From the NCBI GenBank assembly GCA_002753155.1, contig PDZW01000007.1, positions 51,225 to 115,224 of the forward strand: a stretch of 64,000 bases of DNA, in the 5' to 3' direction. Both the position numbers and the translations under genes were made by a program. This DNA is from Alphaproteobacteria bacterium WMHbin7 (lineage in GTDB: Bacteria; Pseudomonadota; Alphaproteobacteria; Rhodospirillales; WMHbin7). Below are positions 1 to 8,126 of this stretch, piece by piece. The notes under the pieces were generated by a model. The model searched no databases. It saw nothing but the letters and a program-made list of their open reading frames with translations, and was not told where the DNA came from. The stretch's first letter is position 1. Every line of letters starts with the position of its first letter.

Positions 1-121
1 CGCGCATCACAACGCCTGTGAAATCGACGGCCTCCTTGCGCCCGTCTTCCCAAGTTACGGCAATCACATAAGGTGCCTGGGTGGGCTTGACGGATTTCAA
101 ACGGGGAAGTGCGGTAGTCAT
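1..121 (-). CDS. DUF2442-like protein, cut by the left window edge
   Basis: The first 40 codons of a minus-strand gene are present, starting at an ATG at 121-119 and running off the window. The visible protein (MTTALPRLKSV..., then a stretch reading VIAVTWEDGRKEAVDF) looks like the N-terminal half of DUF2442, whose members begin with a short beta strand followed by a DG(R/K)...VDF segment. It starts 4 bases after the stop of the DUF4160 gene, so the two are probably translated together. DUF4160 and DUF2442 genes often occur as a pair, and such pairs have been suggested to be toxin-antitoxin-like. No function is shown here. Confidence is limited by the truncation. Confidence 0.6.
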   Translation of the reverse strand, partial: MTTALPRLKSVKPTQAPYVIAVTWEDGRKEAVDFTGVVMR

Positions 122-125
122 GAAC

Positions 126-359
126 TCAGCCTTTCGGATTGAACTGATGCCAAGCTGCCAGCAACCGGGCTTGGTGCGAAGCGATCCAGGCAAGTGCCCG
201 TCTGCGATGCTTGACCGGCAGTTCGCCTGCCAGCAGGTCGCCGCTCTCGATGGCAATCACAGCGGCGAAGTCGGCCCCAAGCACATGAACATGCGGGATG
301 CCATGCTCGCCCGCATAAATGCGCAGGATAAACGCACCCAGATCGAAGATCGTCGGCAT
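126..359 (-). CDS. DUF4160 domain protein
   Basis: A 77-residue protein beginning MPTIFDLGAFILRIY and carrying the GIPHVHV segment that marks DUF4160 (family pattern: MPTI...IRIY...PPHFHV). The C-terminal half (LAGELPVKHRRRALAWIASH) also matches the family shape of a basic helix followed by a WI..H segment. It is the first gene of a pair with the DUF2442 gene just downstream. The start is fixed by the family's usual MPT beginning, but no Shine-Dalgarno sequence precedes it. The ATG lies 3 bases after the AGTTTTATT tract of a terminator-like hairpin. Role unknown; a toxin-antitoxin-like function has been proposed for such pairs but is not shown here. Confidence 0.8.
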   Translation of the reverse strand: MPTIFDLGAFILRIYAGEHGIPHVHVLGADFAAVIAIESGDLLAGELPVKHRRRALAWIASHQARLLAAWHQFNPKG

Positions 360-361
360 GA

Positions 362-387
362 ATAAAACTAGGCCAGAAACTGGCCTG
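362..387 (-). terminator. Rho-independent terminator-like hairpin
   Basis: On the minus strand AGGCCAG-TTT-CTGGCCT forms a perfect 7-bp stem (370-386) followed by AGTTTTATT. It lies downstream of the exported HExxH gene (ending at 423) and directly before the DUF4160 start. A second, weaker stem (AGGCC/GGCCT, about 400-416) precedes it. Confidence 0.65.
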
Positions 388-422
388 CGTCAAGGGGGCA
401 AGGCCTCTCTCAGGCCCCCCCT

Positions 423-1139
423 CTACCCCGTACCGCGCCGGGCCTTGGCGGGTTTCCAGCCTTTACACAGGCTTTGGGTATAGCGATAGCTTTCGGGGCT
501 ATCCAGCTTGGCATGATCGCGCTCGGCCTGGGCATGCATCTCGTCCATCAGGGGCTTGATGACGCGCGAGGCCTCGGCCATGAATTGCTTGGTCACCGCC
601 TGCTCGCTGTTGCCCGAGGCCGAGCCATAGCGAGCCACCGCCTCGTTCAGAGTTGACTGAATCTTGCGGGCATAGAGGTCCATGTTGCGTCTGAAGATGG
701 CGACATGATGATTCTCGTGGTCCAGAACGGCCGTATATTCGCAAGAGCCCGGACGGTACTCGCCCGCCACATTGACCACCATGCTTTTGAAGAAGACGCG
801 CACCTCGATCTGGCTCAGCCAGCCGCAATAATAAACGCCGCGCTTCAAGGGATAGATCATGGTCTGCACCGAGGTCTGATAGCCGCCCTCGGCCCGGGTC
901 AGCCCCGCCGTTACCGGCTCGCGCTGTTTGTTGTAGCTGGTGCGCCGCTGCTTGGTGTGCAGATCGCCCAGATCGGCCTGCATCAGGTCGTTGCGATAGA
1001 CGGCCTGGCCGGGCTCGATGCTTAAAACCACTTTGGGAGTCTGGCGGCCCTTGGTCGGGCAGGATTGCGACTGGGCCAGGGCGGGGCCGACGCAGCCTAG
1101 CAGGCACAAGACGGCCAGCAGGAGTGGGCGGCCCGGCAT
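423..1139 (-). CDS. Exported protein with HExxH motif (putative zinc protease, DUF922-like)
   Basis: A 238-residue protein with a clear signal peptide (MPGRPLLLAVLCLLGCVGPALA, cleavage near residue 22). The mature part contains HENHH at residues 141-145, which satisfies the HExxH zinc-protease pattern and is followed by an amphipathic helix. DUF922 proteins have this layout. The catalytic role is inferred, because the third zinc ligand cannot be assigned by eye. The ATG overlaps the TGA of the upstream response-regulator gene (TGATG), so the two are very likely translationally coupled. The family assignment is moderate; export and the HExxH motif are plainly visible. Confidence 0.7.
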   Translation of the reverse strand: MPGRPLLLAVLCLLGCVGPALAQSQSCPTKGRQTPKVVLSIEPGQAVYRNDLMQADLGDLHTKQRRTSYNKQREPVTAGLTRAEGGYQTSVQTMIYPLKRGVYYCGWLSQIEVRVFFKSMVVNVAGEYRPGSCEYTAVLDHENHHVAIFRRNMDLYARKIQSTLNEAVARYGSASGNSEQAVTKQFMAEASRVIKPLMDEMHAQAERDHAKLDSPESYRYTQSLCKGWKPAKARRGTG

Positions 1140-2212
1140 CAGGCAGTGACCGAGAAGCGCTCGATGGCAAGCTTCAAGGCTTTCATAAGATCAAGGCCCA
1201 GTTGGCCGCCGTCGCCCGCCACATGGTCCCGGATGACGGCGCGCATGGAATCGATATGAGACTTCACGATTTCCAGAGAATTGTCATCCTCGCGGCAGCC
1301 CGGCTGGGTATAGTCGTAGAGCATCTTGGCGAAAATCGAGATCAGCGGATAGCCGAAGGTTCCGCCCTGACCGCGCAATTCGTGAGCGATCAGGTTGATC
1401 TCGTCGAAGTAATGGCGTCGCGCGGCGGCTGGCTTTAGCAGGCACTCGGCGCACTGATTGGCCAGCTTCGCGATATAGCTCATGGCCCAGTCGGCGAAGT
1501 CGAGCGCGTCGCGCTCCAGCGCCTTCTCGGCCATATCCAGAATATCCTTGGGCAGCTCGCCGCCCTCGTTGAACTTCAAGCCGCCGCCCACTTTTTCCTT
1601 CAAGCGGTTGGGCAGGCGGAAATACCAGACGTCGGTGGGGGTGGTGGGCTTCACGGTCTTCTCTGGCGAATAGACGACGGCGACGTCCTTGTCCTGGTTC
1701 TTGCGCCGCTCCTCGCCCTCGGGTGCGGCGCCAAATTTGCGCCTGCGATCAGGGCCCAGATACTCATGAGTCACCACGAATTGTCGGGGATTGTCGATCA
1801 GCAGCAGCAGCTTCTGGTAGATGCTTTGCACCGAAAAGGGCTTGGCCAGGAATTCGGTGGTGCCCAGGTCGCGCGACTGTTCGACATAGGCCCGGTCGGC
1901 AGCGCCTGAGAGCATAATGAAGGGCATGAAGCGGTTGGGCGAGTCCTTGCTGGTGCGCACCCAGCGCAGCAGCAACAGGCCGTTGATCGGGCTCATGACG
2001 AGATCCGAGATGATCAAGTCGATTCCCATGGTTCCGCTGGCGCTGTGCTTGCCTGCGACCAGACGCAGGAACTCCACCGCATCCTGTCCATTCTTGGCCG
2101 TCGCTACCCAGCCGAAGCCGAGTGTCTTCAAAAGACTTTCCAGGATATCGCGGATATAGGCGTTATCCTCGACCAGCAGAACCGATAACCGCTCCAGGTT
2201 ATAAAAGGCCAC
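1139..2212 (-). CDS. Response regulator with REC domain and C-terminal Hpt-like domain
   Basis: A 357-residue protein. Residues about 9-135 form a CheY-like receiver: acidic pair near residues 15-16, phospho-acceptor Asp70 in the context IISDLVM, and the conserved Lys in FLAKPF. A linker follows, and the C-terminal part contains IAHELRGQGG near residue 275, which resembles the histidine-phosphotransfer (Hpt) motif AHxLKGxxxxxG. There is no DNA-binding domain, so the protein probably works through phosphotransfer or protein contacts. It is the first gene of a two-gene unit with the exported HExxH protein. The REC assignment is strong; the Hpt assignment is moderate. Confidence 0.8.
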   Translation of the reverse strand: MAFYNLERLSVLLVEDNAYIRDILESLLKTLGFGWVATAKNGQDAVEFLRLVAGKHSASGTMGIDLIISDLVMSPINGLLLLRWVRTSKDSPNRFMPFIMLSGAADRAYVEQSRDLGTTEFLAKPFSVQSIYQKLLLLIDNPRQFVVTHEYLGPDRRRKFGAAPEGEERRKNQDKDVAVVYSPEKTVKPTTPTDVWYFRLPNRLKEKVGGGLKFNEGGELPKDILDMAEKALERDALDFADWAMSYIAKLANQCAECLLKPAAARRHYFDEINLIAHELRGQGGTFGYPLISIFAKMLYDYTQPGCREDDNSLEIVKSHIDSMRAVIRDHVAGDGGQLGLDLMKALKLAIERFSVTA

Positions 2213-2294
2213 GCGCTCGTTATCCCCAGCTTGAATCCCTCATTGTACCCTTGGGGCGTTTACACTTCCTTTACGGGGCGATCAACAAAGACCA

Positions 2295-3974
2295 TCAGCG
2301 GGCCAGAGGCTTGTATTTGATGCGATGCGGCTGGTCTGCCTCGGTGCCCAGGCGGCGATGGCGGTCGGCCTCGTAATCCTGGTAGTTGCCTTCGAACCAG
2401 ACGACCTGGGAATCGCCCTCGAAGGCCAGGATATGGGTGGCCAAACGGTCCAGGAACCAGCGATCATGGCTGATCACCACGGCGCAGCCGGGGAAATCGG
2501 CCAGGGCCTCTTCCAGGCCGCGCAGCGTATCGACGTCGAGATCGTTGGTGGGTTCATCCAGCAGAATGACGTTGGCGCCGGTTTTCAGCATCTTGGCCAG
2601 ATGGACGCGGTTGCGCTCGCCGCCAGAAAGCTGCCCCACCTTCTTTTGCTGGTCGCCGCCCTTGAAGTTGAACTGGCCGACATAGGCCCGGCTGGGAATG
2701 GTTTTCTTGCCCATTTCCAGCACGTCGAGCCCCCCTGAGATTTCCTCCCAGACATTCTTGTTGGCGTCCAGGGTGTCGCGGCTTTGATCGACATAGCCCA
2801 GCACCACCGTTTCGCCGATGCGCAAGCTGCCGGAATCAGGCTTTTCCTGTCCGGTCAGCATGCGAAACAAGGTGGTTTTGCCCGCCCCGTTGGGGCCGAT
2901 GATGCCCACGATGCCGCCGGGGGGCAATTTCATGGACAGATTCTCGATCAAAAGGCGGTCGCCATAGGATTTCGACAGATTTTCGGCCTCGATGACCAGA
3001 TCGCCCAGCCTGGGGCCGGGGGGGATGAGAATTTGGGCCTGGCCCACATCCTGCTTGCCTGCCTGGGCCACCAGGCTGTCGAAGGCGGTGATGCGCGCCT
3101 TGCTTTTGGCCTGGCGGGCCTTGGGGCTGGAGCGGATCCATTCCAACTCGTGCTTGATGGTACGCGAGCGGGCCGATTCTTCCCGGGCCTCCTGCTCAAG
3201 CCGCTTTTCCTTCTGTTCCAGCCAGGACGAGTAGTTGCCCTCATAGGGAATGCCCTTGCCGCGGTCGAGCTCCAGAATCCAGCCTGTCACATTATCCAGG
3301 AAATAGCGGTCGTGGGTGACCACCACCACCGTACCTTCGTACTCCTTCAAGAAGCGCTCGAGCCAGGCCACCGATTCGGCATCCAGATGGTTGGTGGGCT
3401 CGTCCAGAAGCAGCATGTCGGGGCGCGAGAGCAAAAGGCGGCAAAGTGCGATGCGGCGCTTCTCGCCACCCGACAGCTTGGACACATCGGCATCACCCGG
3501 TGGGCATCGCAGCGCATCCATGGCGATCTCGATGGTGCGGGTCAGCTCCCAGGCGTTCAGATGGTCGATCTTTTCCTGAAGCTCGGCCTGTTCGGCCAGG
3601 AGAGCCGTCATCTCGTCGTCGCTCATCTCCTCGGCAAATTTAGCGGAAATTTCGTCGAAACGGTCCAAGAGGGCCTTGGTGGAAGCCACCCCGTCCATCA
3701 CATTGCCCAGCACGTCCTTGGCCGGGTCAAGCTGCGGTTCCTGCTCCAGATAGCCGATACGCACACCCTCGGCCGACCAGGCCTCGCCGCCGAAATCGGT
3801 ATCCAGCCCGGCCATGATCTTCAAAAGGGTGGACTTGCCCGCCCCGTTGTAACCCAGTACGCCGATCTTGGCGCCCGGCATGAAGGACAGCCAGATGCCT
3901 TCCATGATTTTCTTGCCACCGGGATAGACCTTGGACAAGTTCTTCATCACGTAGATGTACTGGTAGGAAGCCAT
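2295..3974 (-). CDS. ettA: EttA, energy-dependent translational throttle (ABC-F ATPase)
   Basis: An ABC-F protein of 559 residues with two ATPase domains. Walker A sequences are GYNGAGKST (residues 41-49) and GPNGAGKTT (about 360); signature motifs are LSGGEKRR (about 166) and LSGGERNR (about 446). The start [10 protein letters not shown] and the linker segment around [15 protein letters not shown] are typical of EttA, which binds the ribosomal E site and gates the first peptide bond according to the ATP/ADP ratio. The ATG at 3974 was chosen over an upstream in-frame start because it has an AGGAG sequence 9 bases ahead and matches the family N-terminus. It is divergent from the Cys-rich protein gene. 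Confidence 0.95.
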   Translation of the reverse strand: MASYQYIYVMKNLSKVYPGGKKIMEGIWLSFMPGAKIGVLGYNGAGKSTLLKIMAGLDTDFGGEAWSAEGVRIGYLEQEPQLDPAKDVLGNVMDGVASTKALLDRFDEISAKFAEEMSDDEMTALLAEQAELQEKIDHLNAWELTRTIEIAMDALRCPPGDADVSKLSGGEKRRIALCRLLLSRPDMLLLDEPTNHLDAESVAWLERFLKEYEGTVVVVTHDRYFLDNVTGWILELDRGKGIPYEGNYSSWLEQKEKRLEQEAREESARSRTIKHELEWIRSSPKARQAKSKARITAFDSLVAQAGKQDVGQAQILIPPGPRLGDLVIEAENLSKSYGDRLLIENLSMKLPPGGIVGIIGPNGAGKTTLFRMLTGQEKPDSGSLRIGETVVLGYVDQSRDTLDANKNVWEEISGGLDVLEMGKKTIPSRAYVGQFNFKGGDQQKKVGQLSGGERNRVHLAKMLKTGANVILLDEPTNDLDVDTLRGLEEALADFPGCAVVISHDRWFLDRLATHILAFEGDSQVVWFEGNYQDYEADRHRRLGTEADQPHRIKYKPLAR

Positions 3975-4044
3975 TGGGTCGCGTCTCCTGGATATGGGCG
4001 GCCCCGTTGTAGCGCAGGCGGCGTCCAAAGGCTAGACTGTGCGC

Positions 4045-4410
4045 ATGGCTAAGGACCGCACCCCCCTGATCGAGCTTTACCGCCAGATGGCGGAGCTGAC
4101 CCTGCCGGTTTGCGCAACCTGCCGGAATCCTTACAATTGCTGCCATCCGGCGATCTGCCTGACCGTGATCGCCTGGGCCAGGGAAAAATGGGGGGTTGAG
4201 CTAACCCCCGCCGATCATCCCCGCCTGCCCCTGATGGGACCAAAGGGCTGCATCGCTGACCCCCATCTGCGCCCGGTCTGCTCGGTGCATTGCTGCCCGA
4301 TGGTGGAGCATGGCGAAAAGCCGAATGATCCCGACTGGACGCGGGCCTATGCCGAACTGCTGGCCGAGATCAAGGAGATCGAGGACCCCAAGGAACAGAT
4401 CTTGGGGTGA
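4045..4410 (+). CDS. Small cysteine-rich hypothetical protein
   Basis: A 121-residue protein unusually rich in cysteine: CATC near residue 24, then a CC pair, a C four residues on, and later GC, VC and a CC pair within the first 90 residues. The spacing suggests a metal site (zinc or Fe-S), but I cannot name a family. A conserved-looking segment (HPRLPLMGPKGCIADPHLRP) lies between the cysteine groups, and the C-terminus is acidic and helical. It is divergent from ettA across about 70 bases and ends 4 bases before the convergent RTX gene. An ATG at 4039 is also in frame; 4045 was preferred because the residues before it look unconserved. Confidence 0.6.
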   Translation: MAKDRTPLIELYRQMAELTLPVCATCRNPYNCCHPAICLTVIAWAREKWGVELTPADHPRLPLMGPKGCIADPHLRPVCSVHCCPMVEHGEKPNDPDWTRAYAELLAEIKEIEDPKEQILG

Positions 4411-4414
4411 TATC

Positions 4415-7400
4415 TCAGACGAATTCGATATCACCAATGGCGATCGAAGCGTCAGCCGTGGCGATCACGGTGTAGCCTGCCACGGTGTAGTCGGCGTCAT
4501 AATACAAAGTGTTCGTGGAATCGACCACAAGATAGGCAGTCTGGGTGGCGATGCCAGAGTTTGTGCCGTTGAACGCACTGCCGATGGTAAAGAAATTTGT
4601 GTTGGTCGTCAGGTTTGAGAGCGAACCAAAGCCAGAACTGGTCAGCCTGATCTTATCGGCACCGGAGACGAAGCCGTTGACGGAGTCGTAAGAGCCGGCG
4701 GTAAAGGTGAAGGCGGCGTCGGTGAGGCTTGAGATACAGTCGCTGGTGCTGGTGTAGACGAAGGTATCGCTGCCCAGCCCGCCATACAGGGTGTCGCAGC
4801 CGCCGCCACCTTGCAGGAAGTCGGCGCCCAGCTGTCCGATCAGCGTGTCAGCACCCGAACCGCCATAGAAGGTGTCGTTGCCGGTCGTGCCGGTCAGCGT
4901 ATCGTTGTTGGTGCCGCCATAGACGAGTTCGATGCTGTTGACGGTATCGGTGTAGGCCGTGCCCGAAACGGTCATCTGCGAATAGCTGTTTGCCAGATCG
5001 ACGGTGACAGAGACGGTGACGGCGGAATAATCCAGCGTGTCATTGCCATCGCCGCCATAGATGGCGTCGTTGCCAAAACCGCCAAGGGTTGTTCCACCGA
5101 CATTGGTGTAGGTGTCGGGAGAGATGACATCGTCGTCGGCGCCGCCATACAGGCTGTCATTGCCAGACATGCCCCTGATGGTGTCGGCCCCAGTATCGCC
5201 ATAGACCACGTCGCCCTGAGCCGTGCCGGTGATGGTGTCGCCGCCGTCCAGGCCAAAAAGGATCGAGCCGATGGGGCTGGGGAAATAGCCGGCCGATGTC
5301 ACCGAGGCGTCGATCACGTCGGCGGTGGAGGAGCCCGAGGCCGTGCCGGCGACGATATAGCCGTAATTGCCGGGATTGTCGACGATGCCGCCGCTCGAAC
5401 TGCTCTTCATGGCGTTGGTCAACACCACGCCCTCTGAAAGGGTGCCGGTCGAGGCCTGGATGTCCTCGATCGCGGTCGAGATCGAGATGGCCGTGTCGTA
5501 GGCGACACCAGCGACCAGCGAACCGCCGCTGGCCGACATCGGAGCCGCCGTGCCGTTGACATAACCGTCGCCGCTGGTCGAATCTTGCAAGATCAGTTTG
5601 ACCAGCGCCAGATTGGTGAAGGTGATGCGGTCGCTGGTGGTGGTGCCGCTATCGGTCAGCACGTCGGCGCCGCCCAGGGCGGCCTGCGAAATCACAAAAT
5701 CCGTATTGGCGCTGCCGCCCACCAGGGCATCGCTGCCCGTGGTGCCGAACAGCGTGTCGGCAAAGACCGTGGTGCTGGTGGCGGCAGAGGTGACGCCGGA
5801 ATTGTCGACATAGGTGGCGAGGTTGGCGAAGGTGGTCTGAGCCGCGATTTGAGCCGCGATCTGCGCGGCCACCTGGGCCGCGATCTGGGAAGATATCTGG
5901 TCAAAACCGAAATTCCCCACGGCTCCTGCAATGCCCTGCGAAATCATTTGCTGAACATTGAAGCCGCCGGGCATGGCGCCGAAACTCATCACGCCCATCT
6001 GGTTGGTCGCACCGCTGAAAGTGCCAGCTCCGCCCGAGCCAAAGAAGCTGGTAGGGCCGAAGCCGCCGCCGGGAGCCCCGAAACCGCCCGCCGTGCCGAA
6101 TCCGCCTGCAGCACCAAAGGCCGCCTGAGCCGCCGCCGCCCCAGCCGCCGCCTGTTCTGGCGTTGCGCCAAATCCGATGGCGGTTGCAATGCCCGCCTGT
6201 GCTGCTGCGCCGAAGGCCTGCGGGGCGTTGGCTCCGCCCGCGATGGCGGTTGCTGCGGCATTGGCCGCCGCCCGGTTGGCGGCACCCGCCTGTTCAATCG
6301 TTGCCCCTTGGGCCATGGCCGCCTGTCCGGCGGCACCCATTGCGGCCAAGCCAGCCTGCGCCGCTGCCGGTCCCTGTCCTGGTCCAGCCCCCATCACCAT
6401 GATGCCCGTATTGCTGACACTGCCCTGCCCCGTCGCCATGACGGCGAAGGGATTGATGTTCCCACCTCCGGCGCCTGGTGCACCCCCTGCCGCCCCGGCG
6501 GGCGGGGCAGCGGTCAGAAGTCCTACCTGCATGGCGGCCTGTCCGGCTGCCGCCAGGGCCTGCTGCGGCGGCGCCCCTTGCGACATCGCCGTGTTGAAGG
6601 CGGCCTGCACATTCATGGCGGCGGCTTGCGCCTGCTCGATGGAAGCGCCACCCGCCAAGGCCTGGTCAATCGCCACCTGGGCCGCTGCCGAAAACATCTG
6701 CGCCGCCTGGGTCTGCTGCCCGGCAATTCCTGCTGGACCCGCCGGACCAGCCGGACCGCCCGGGGGGGTGGCCCCGACGGCAATCAATCCAAAGGCAACG
6801 CCACCTGCCTGAGGGGCTGCTCCACCTCCCGGCTGGCCTTCGCCCTGCGCTGCCGCAGGTGCCGCCTCGCCGGGTGTTCCGGGGGCTTGTGCACCCGGGG
6901 CGCCCGGTGTGCCCGGAGCTTGCGCCCCCGCTGCACCTGGAGCTTGAGGGCCGGTTTGCGGGGCGGCTGGGCCTCCTGCCGCTGGGGCCTGTGCTGCCGG
7001 GGCCATGTTTTGAATCTGCTGAACAGCCTGCGCTGCCCCCGGCGAAGCCGAGGTGGCGGGCAGGCTGGACAGCACCTGGGCCAACGATGAACTGGCGAAT
7101 TGCTGCGCCGTGAAGGAAAAGGCGGGGGGGGGTGCATTGAAGAAGCTGGTGACCATGATGGCCGAATTGGCCGTGTTGATGGTCTGGGTTCCGGCGGCGT
7201 TCGAGATGGTCACTTCGCCGACCCCGTTGGCCCCTTCCGACAGAACGGCGACGGTCAGCCCTTGAGCGGGCGTATAGCCGCCTGAACCCAGGGTGCCGCG
7301 AATGCCGATGGTGGCGACAGGGGTGCGCACCACCATGGCGTCGGGCGAGGATTTCGAAATCTGGCCTGAGACGAAGGAGAAGGTGCCCTGCACCAGAGAG

Positions 7401-7990
7401 AAGGCCGACTTGCCGGTACCCGACGAGGGGTCGAAGACCATCTGGTCCAACACCATGCGTCCTTCGCCGCCCAGCGACATCGAGGTTTTGTCGACGAACA
7501 GCACACCGACCGAAGCCCCCTTGGCGGTCTGCATCACATCGCCCTGGAAAACGGCGTCACCCTTGTGAAGAACGCCCTTGGAGCCGTCGGCATGGATCAC
7601 ATTGACCGAGCCGTTCAAGGTTTCGACCTGGCCGATGGATAGGCGGGAGGCCCCGCCCGCTCCGGCCTGGGCATATTGACCGGGAGCCATCGGGCCTGCC
7701 AGCGTCTCGGCCAGGCTGCCCGCAATCCTTGCGCCATCCTCGGCCACCAGATCGGGTGGCGAATCGGTCAGAAAATAATCGGTGACCAGCACCTGTTCGC
7801 CATCGGGGCCGGTGATCAGAAGATCAAGCCCCTGGCGGGCATAGTCGCCCTGGGTAAGCAGGCTGGCCTTGGGCACCTGAACCGCCCAGCCATTCTCGGG
7901 CGACACAAGATGCAGCGGTGGCGGCGCCGCTTGTGGGGTTTGTGCCGCCTTGGTCAGGGCCAAGCTTTTGGGATCGCTCTGCGCGTTCAT
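4415..7990 (-). CDS. FecR-domain RTX surface protein with collagen-like and Ala-rich linker
   Basis: A 1191-residue protein with no classical signal peptide, as expected for a type I secretion substrate. Residues about 20-120 form a hydrophilic N-terminal module and about 128-260 a FecR-like beta domain (GVLHKGDAVFQGD, then TPVATIGIRGT). Residues about 320-430 contain Gly-X-Y-like PGAPGAQAPGTPG repeats, followed by a long Ala/Gly-rich stretch ending in AQIAAQIAAQ near 720. The last third carries RTX nonapeptides (GGSGADTLIGQLGADFLQGG and relatives, about 907-1081), which bind calcium outside the cell. The N-terminal 260 residues closely match the giant protein at the right edge. No secretion ABC transporter lies in the window. 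Function as adhesin or matrix protein is inferred. Confidence 0.88.
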   Translation of the reverse strand: MNAQSDPKSLALTKAAQTPQAAPPPLHLVSPENGWAVQVPKASLLTQGDYARQGLDLLITGPDGEQVLVTDYFLTDSPPDLVAEDGARIAGSLAETLAGPMAPGQYAQAGAGGASRLSIGQVETLNGSVNVIHADGSKGVLHKGDAVFQGDVMQTAKGASVGVLFVDKTSMSLGGEGRMVLDQMVFDPSSGTGKSAFSLVQGTFSFVSGQISKSSPDAMVVRTPVATIGIRGTLGSGGYTPAQGLTVAVLSEGANGVGEVTISNAAGTQTINTANSAIMVTSFFNAPPPAFSFTAQQFASSSLAQVLSSLPATSASPGAAQAVQQIQNMAPAAQAPAAGGPAAPQTGPQAPGAAGAQAPGTPGAPGAQAPGTPGEAAPAAAQGEGQPGGGAAPQAGGVAFGLIAVGATPPGGPAGPAGPAGIAGQQTQAAQMFSAAAQVAIDQALAGGASIEQAQAAAMNVQAAFNTAMSQGAPPQQALAAAGQAAMQVGLLTAAPPAGAAGGAPGAGGGNINPFAVMATGQGSVSNTGIMVMGAGPGQGPAAAQAGLAAMGAAGQAAMAQGATIEQAGAANRAAANAAATAIAGGANAPQAFGAAAQAGIATAIGFGATPEQAAAGAAAAQAAFGAAGGFGTAGGFGAPGGGFGPTSFFGSGGAGTFSGATNQMGVMSFGAMPGGFNVQQMISQGIAGAVGNFGFDQISSQIAAQVAAQIAAQIAAQTTFANLATYVDNSGVTSAATSTTVFADTLFGTTGSDALVGGSANTDFVISQAALGGADVLTDSGTTTSDRITFTNLALVKLILQDSTSGDGYVNGTAAPMSASGGSLVAGVAYDTAISISTAIEDIQASTGTLSEGVVLTNAMKSSSSGGIVDNPGNYGYIVAGTASGSSTADVIDASVTSAGYFPSPIGSILFGLDGGDTITGTAQGDVVYGDTGADTIRGMSGNDSLYGGADDDVISPDTYTNVGGTTLGGFGNDAIYGGDGNDTLDYSAVTVSVTVDLANSYSQMTVSGTAYTDTVNSIELVYGGTNNDTLTGTTGNDTFYGGSGADTLIGQLGADFLQGGGGCDTLYGGLGSDTFVYTSTSDCISSLTDAAFTFTAGSYDSVNGFVSGADKIRLTSSGFGSLSNLTTNTNFFTIGSAFNGTNSGIATQTAYLVVDSTNTLYYDADYTVAGYTVIATADASIAIGDIEFV

Positions 7991-8055
7991 AACTTACCAC
8001 CCATAGACGCCTGTCAACCCCCGGGCGCATTCGGACCGGGAAGATTCGAGCATCA

Positions 8056-8100
8056 ATTATTGGATCATATTCTTAAGAAAATGCTGTGTCCAGCATCACA
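8056..8100 (-). promoter_or_regulatory. CRP-like site and -10 element upstream of the FecR-RTX gene
   Basis: Reading the plus strand, TGTGT-CCAGCA-TCACA at 8085-8100 matches the CRP consensus TGTGA-N6-TCACA at 9 of 10 positions. On the minus strand the hexamer AATAAT (8061-8056, 5 of 6 to TATAAT) starts about 31 bases from the centre of the palindrome, close to class II activator spacing. The RTX start codon lies about 65 bases further on. The site overlaps a small hairpin, so it could also serve termination. Confidence 0.5.
8071..8096 (-). terminator. Possible terminator after the TPR-glycosyltransferase operon
   Basis: On the minus strand ATGCTG-GACA-CAGCAT (8096-8081) forms a perfect 6-bp stem followed by TTTCTTAAG. 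It lies 31 bases after the stop of the TPR-glycosyltransferase gene at 8127. The stem is short, and the same bases contain the CRP-like palindrome. Confidence 0.4.
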
Positions 8101-8126
8101 GGGCGTAAAAAGGTGATATACCCGCC

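Noticed and set aside
2784..4052. A 422-codon plus-strand frame opposite ettA
   Set aside because: Fully antisense to EttA with all its motifs; no recognisable protein features.
4700..5270. Tandem DNA repeats as a mobile element
   Set aside because: They are the RTX calcium-binding nonapeptide codons of the real gene, not an insertion.
5585..7090. A 501-codon plus-strand frame opposite the FecR-RTX gene
   Set aside because: Produced by the Ala/Gly/Pro-rich codons of the real gene; no start signal or domain.
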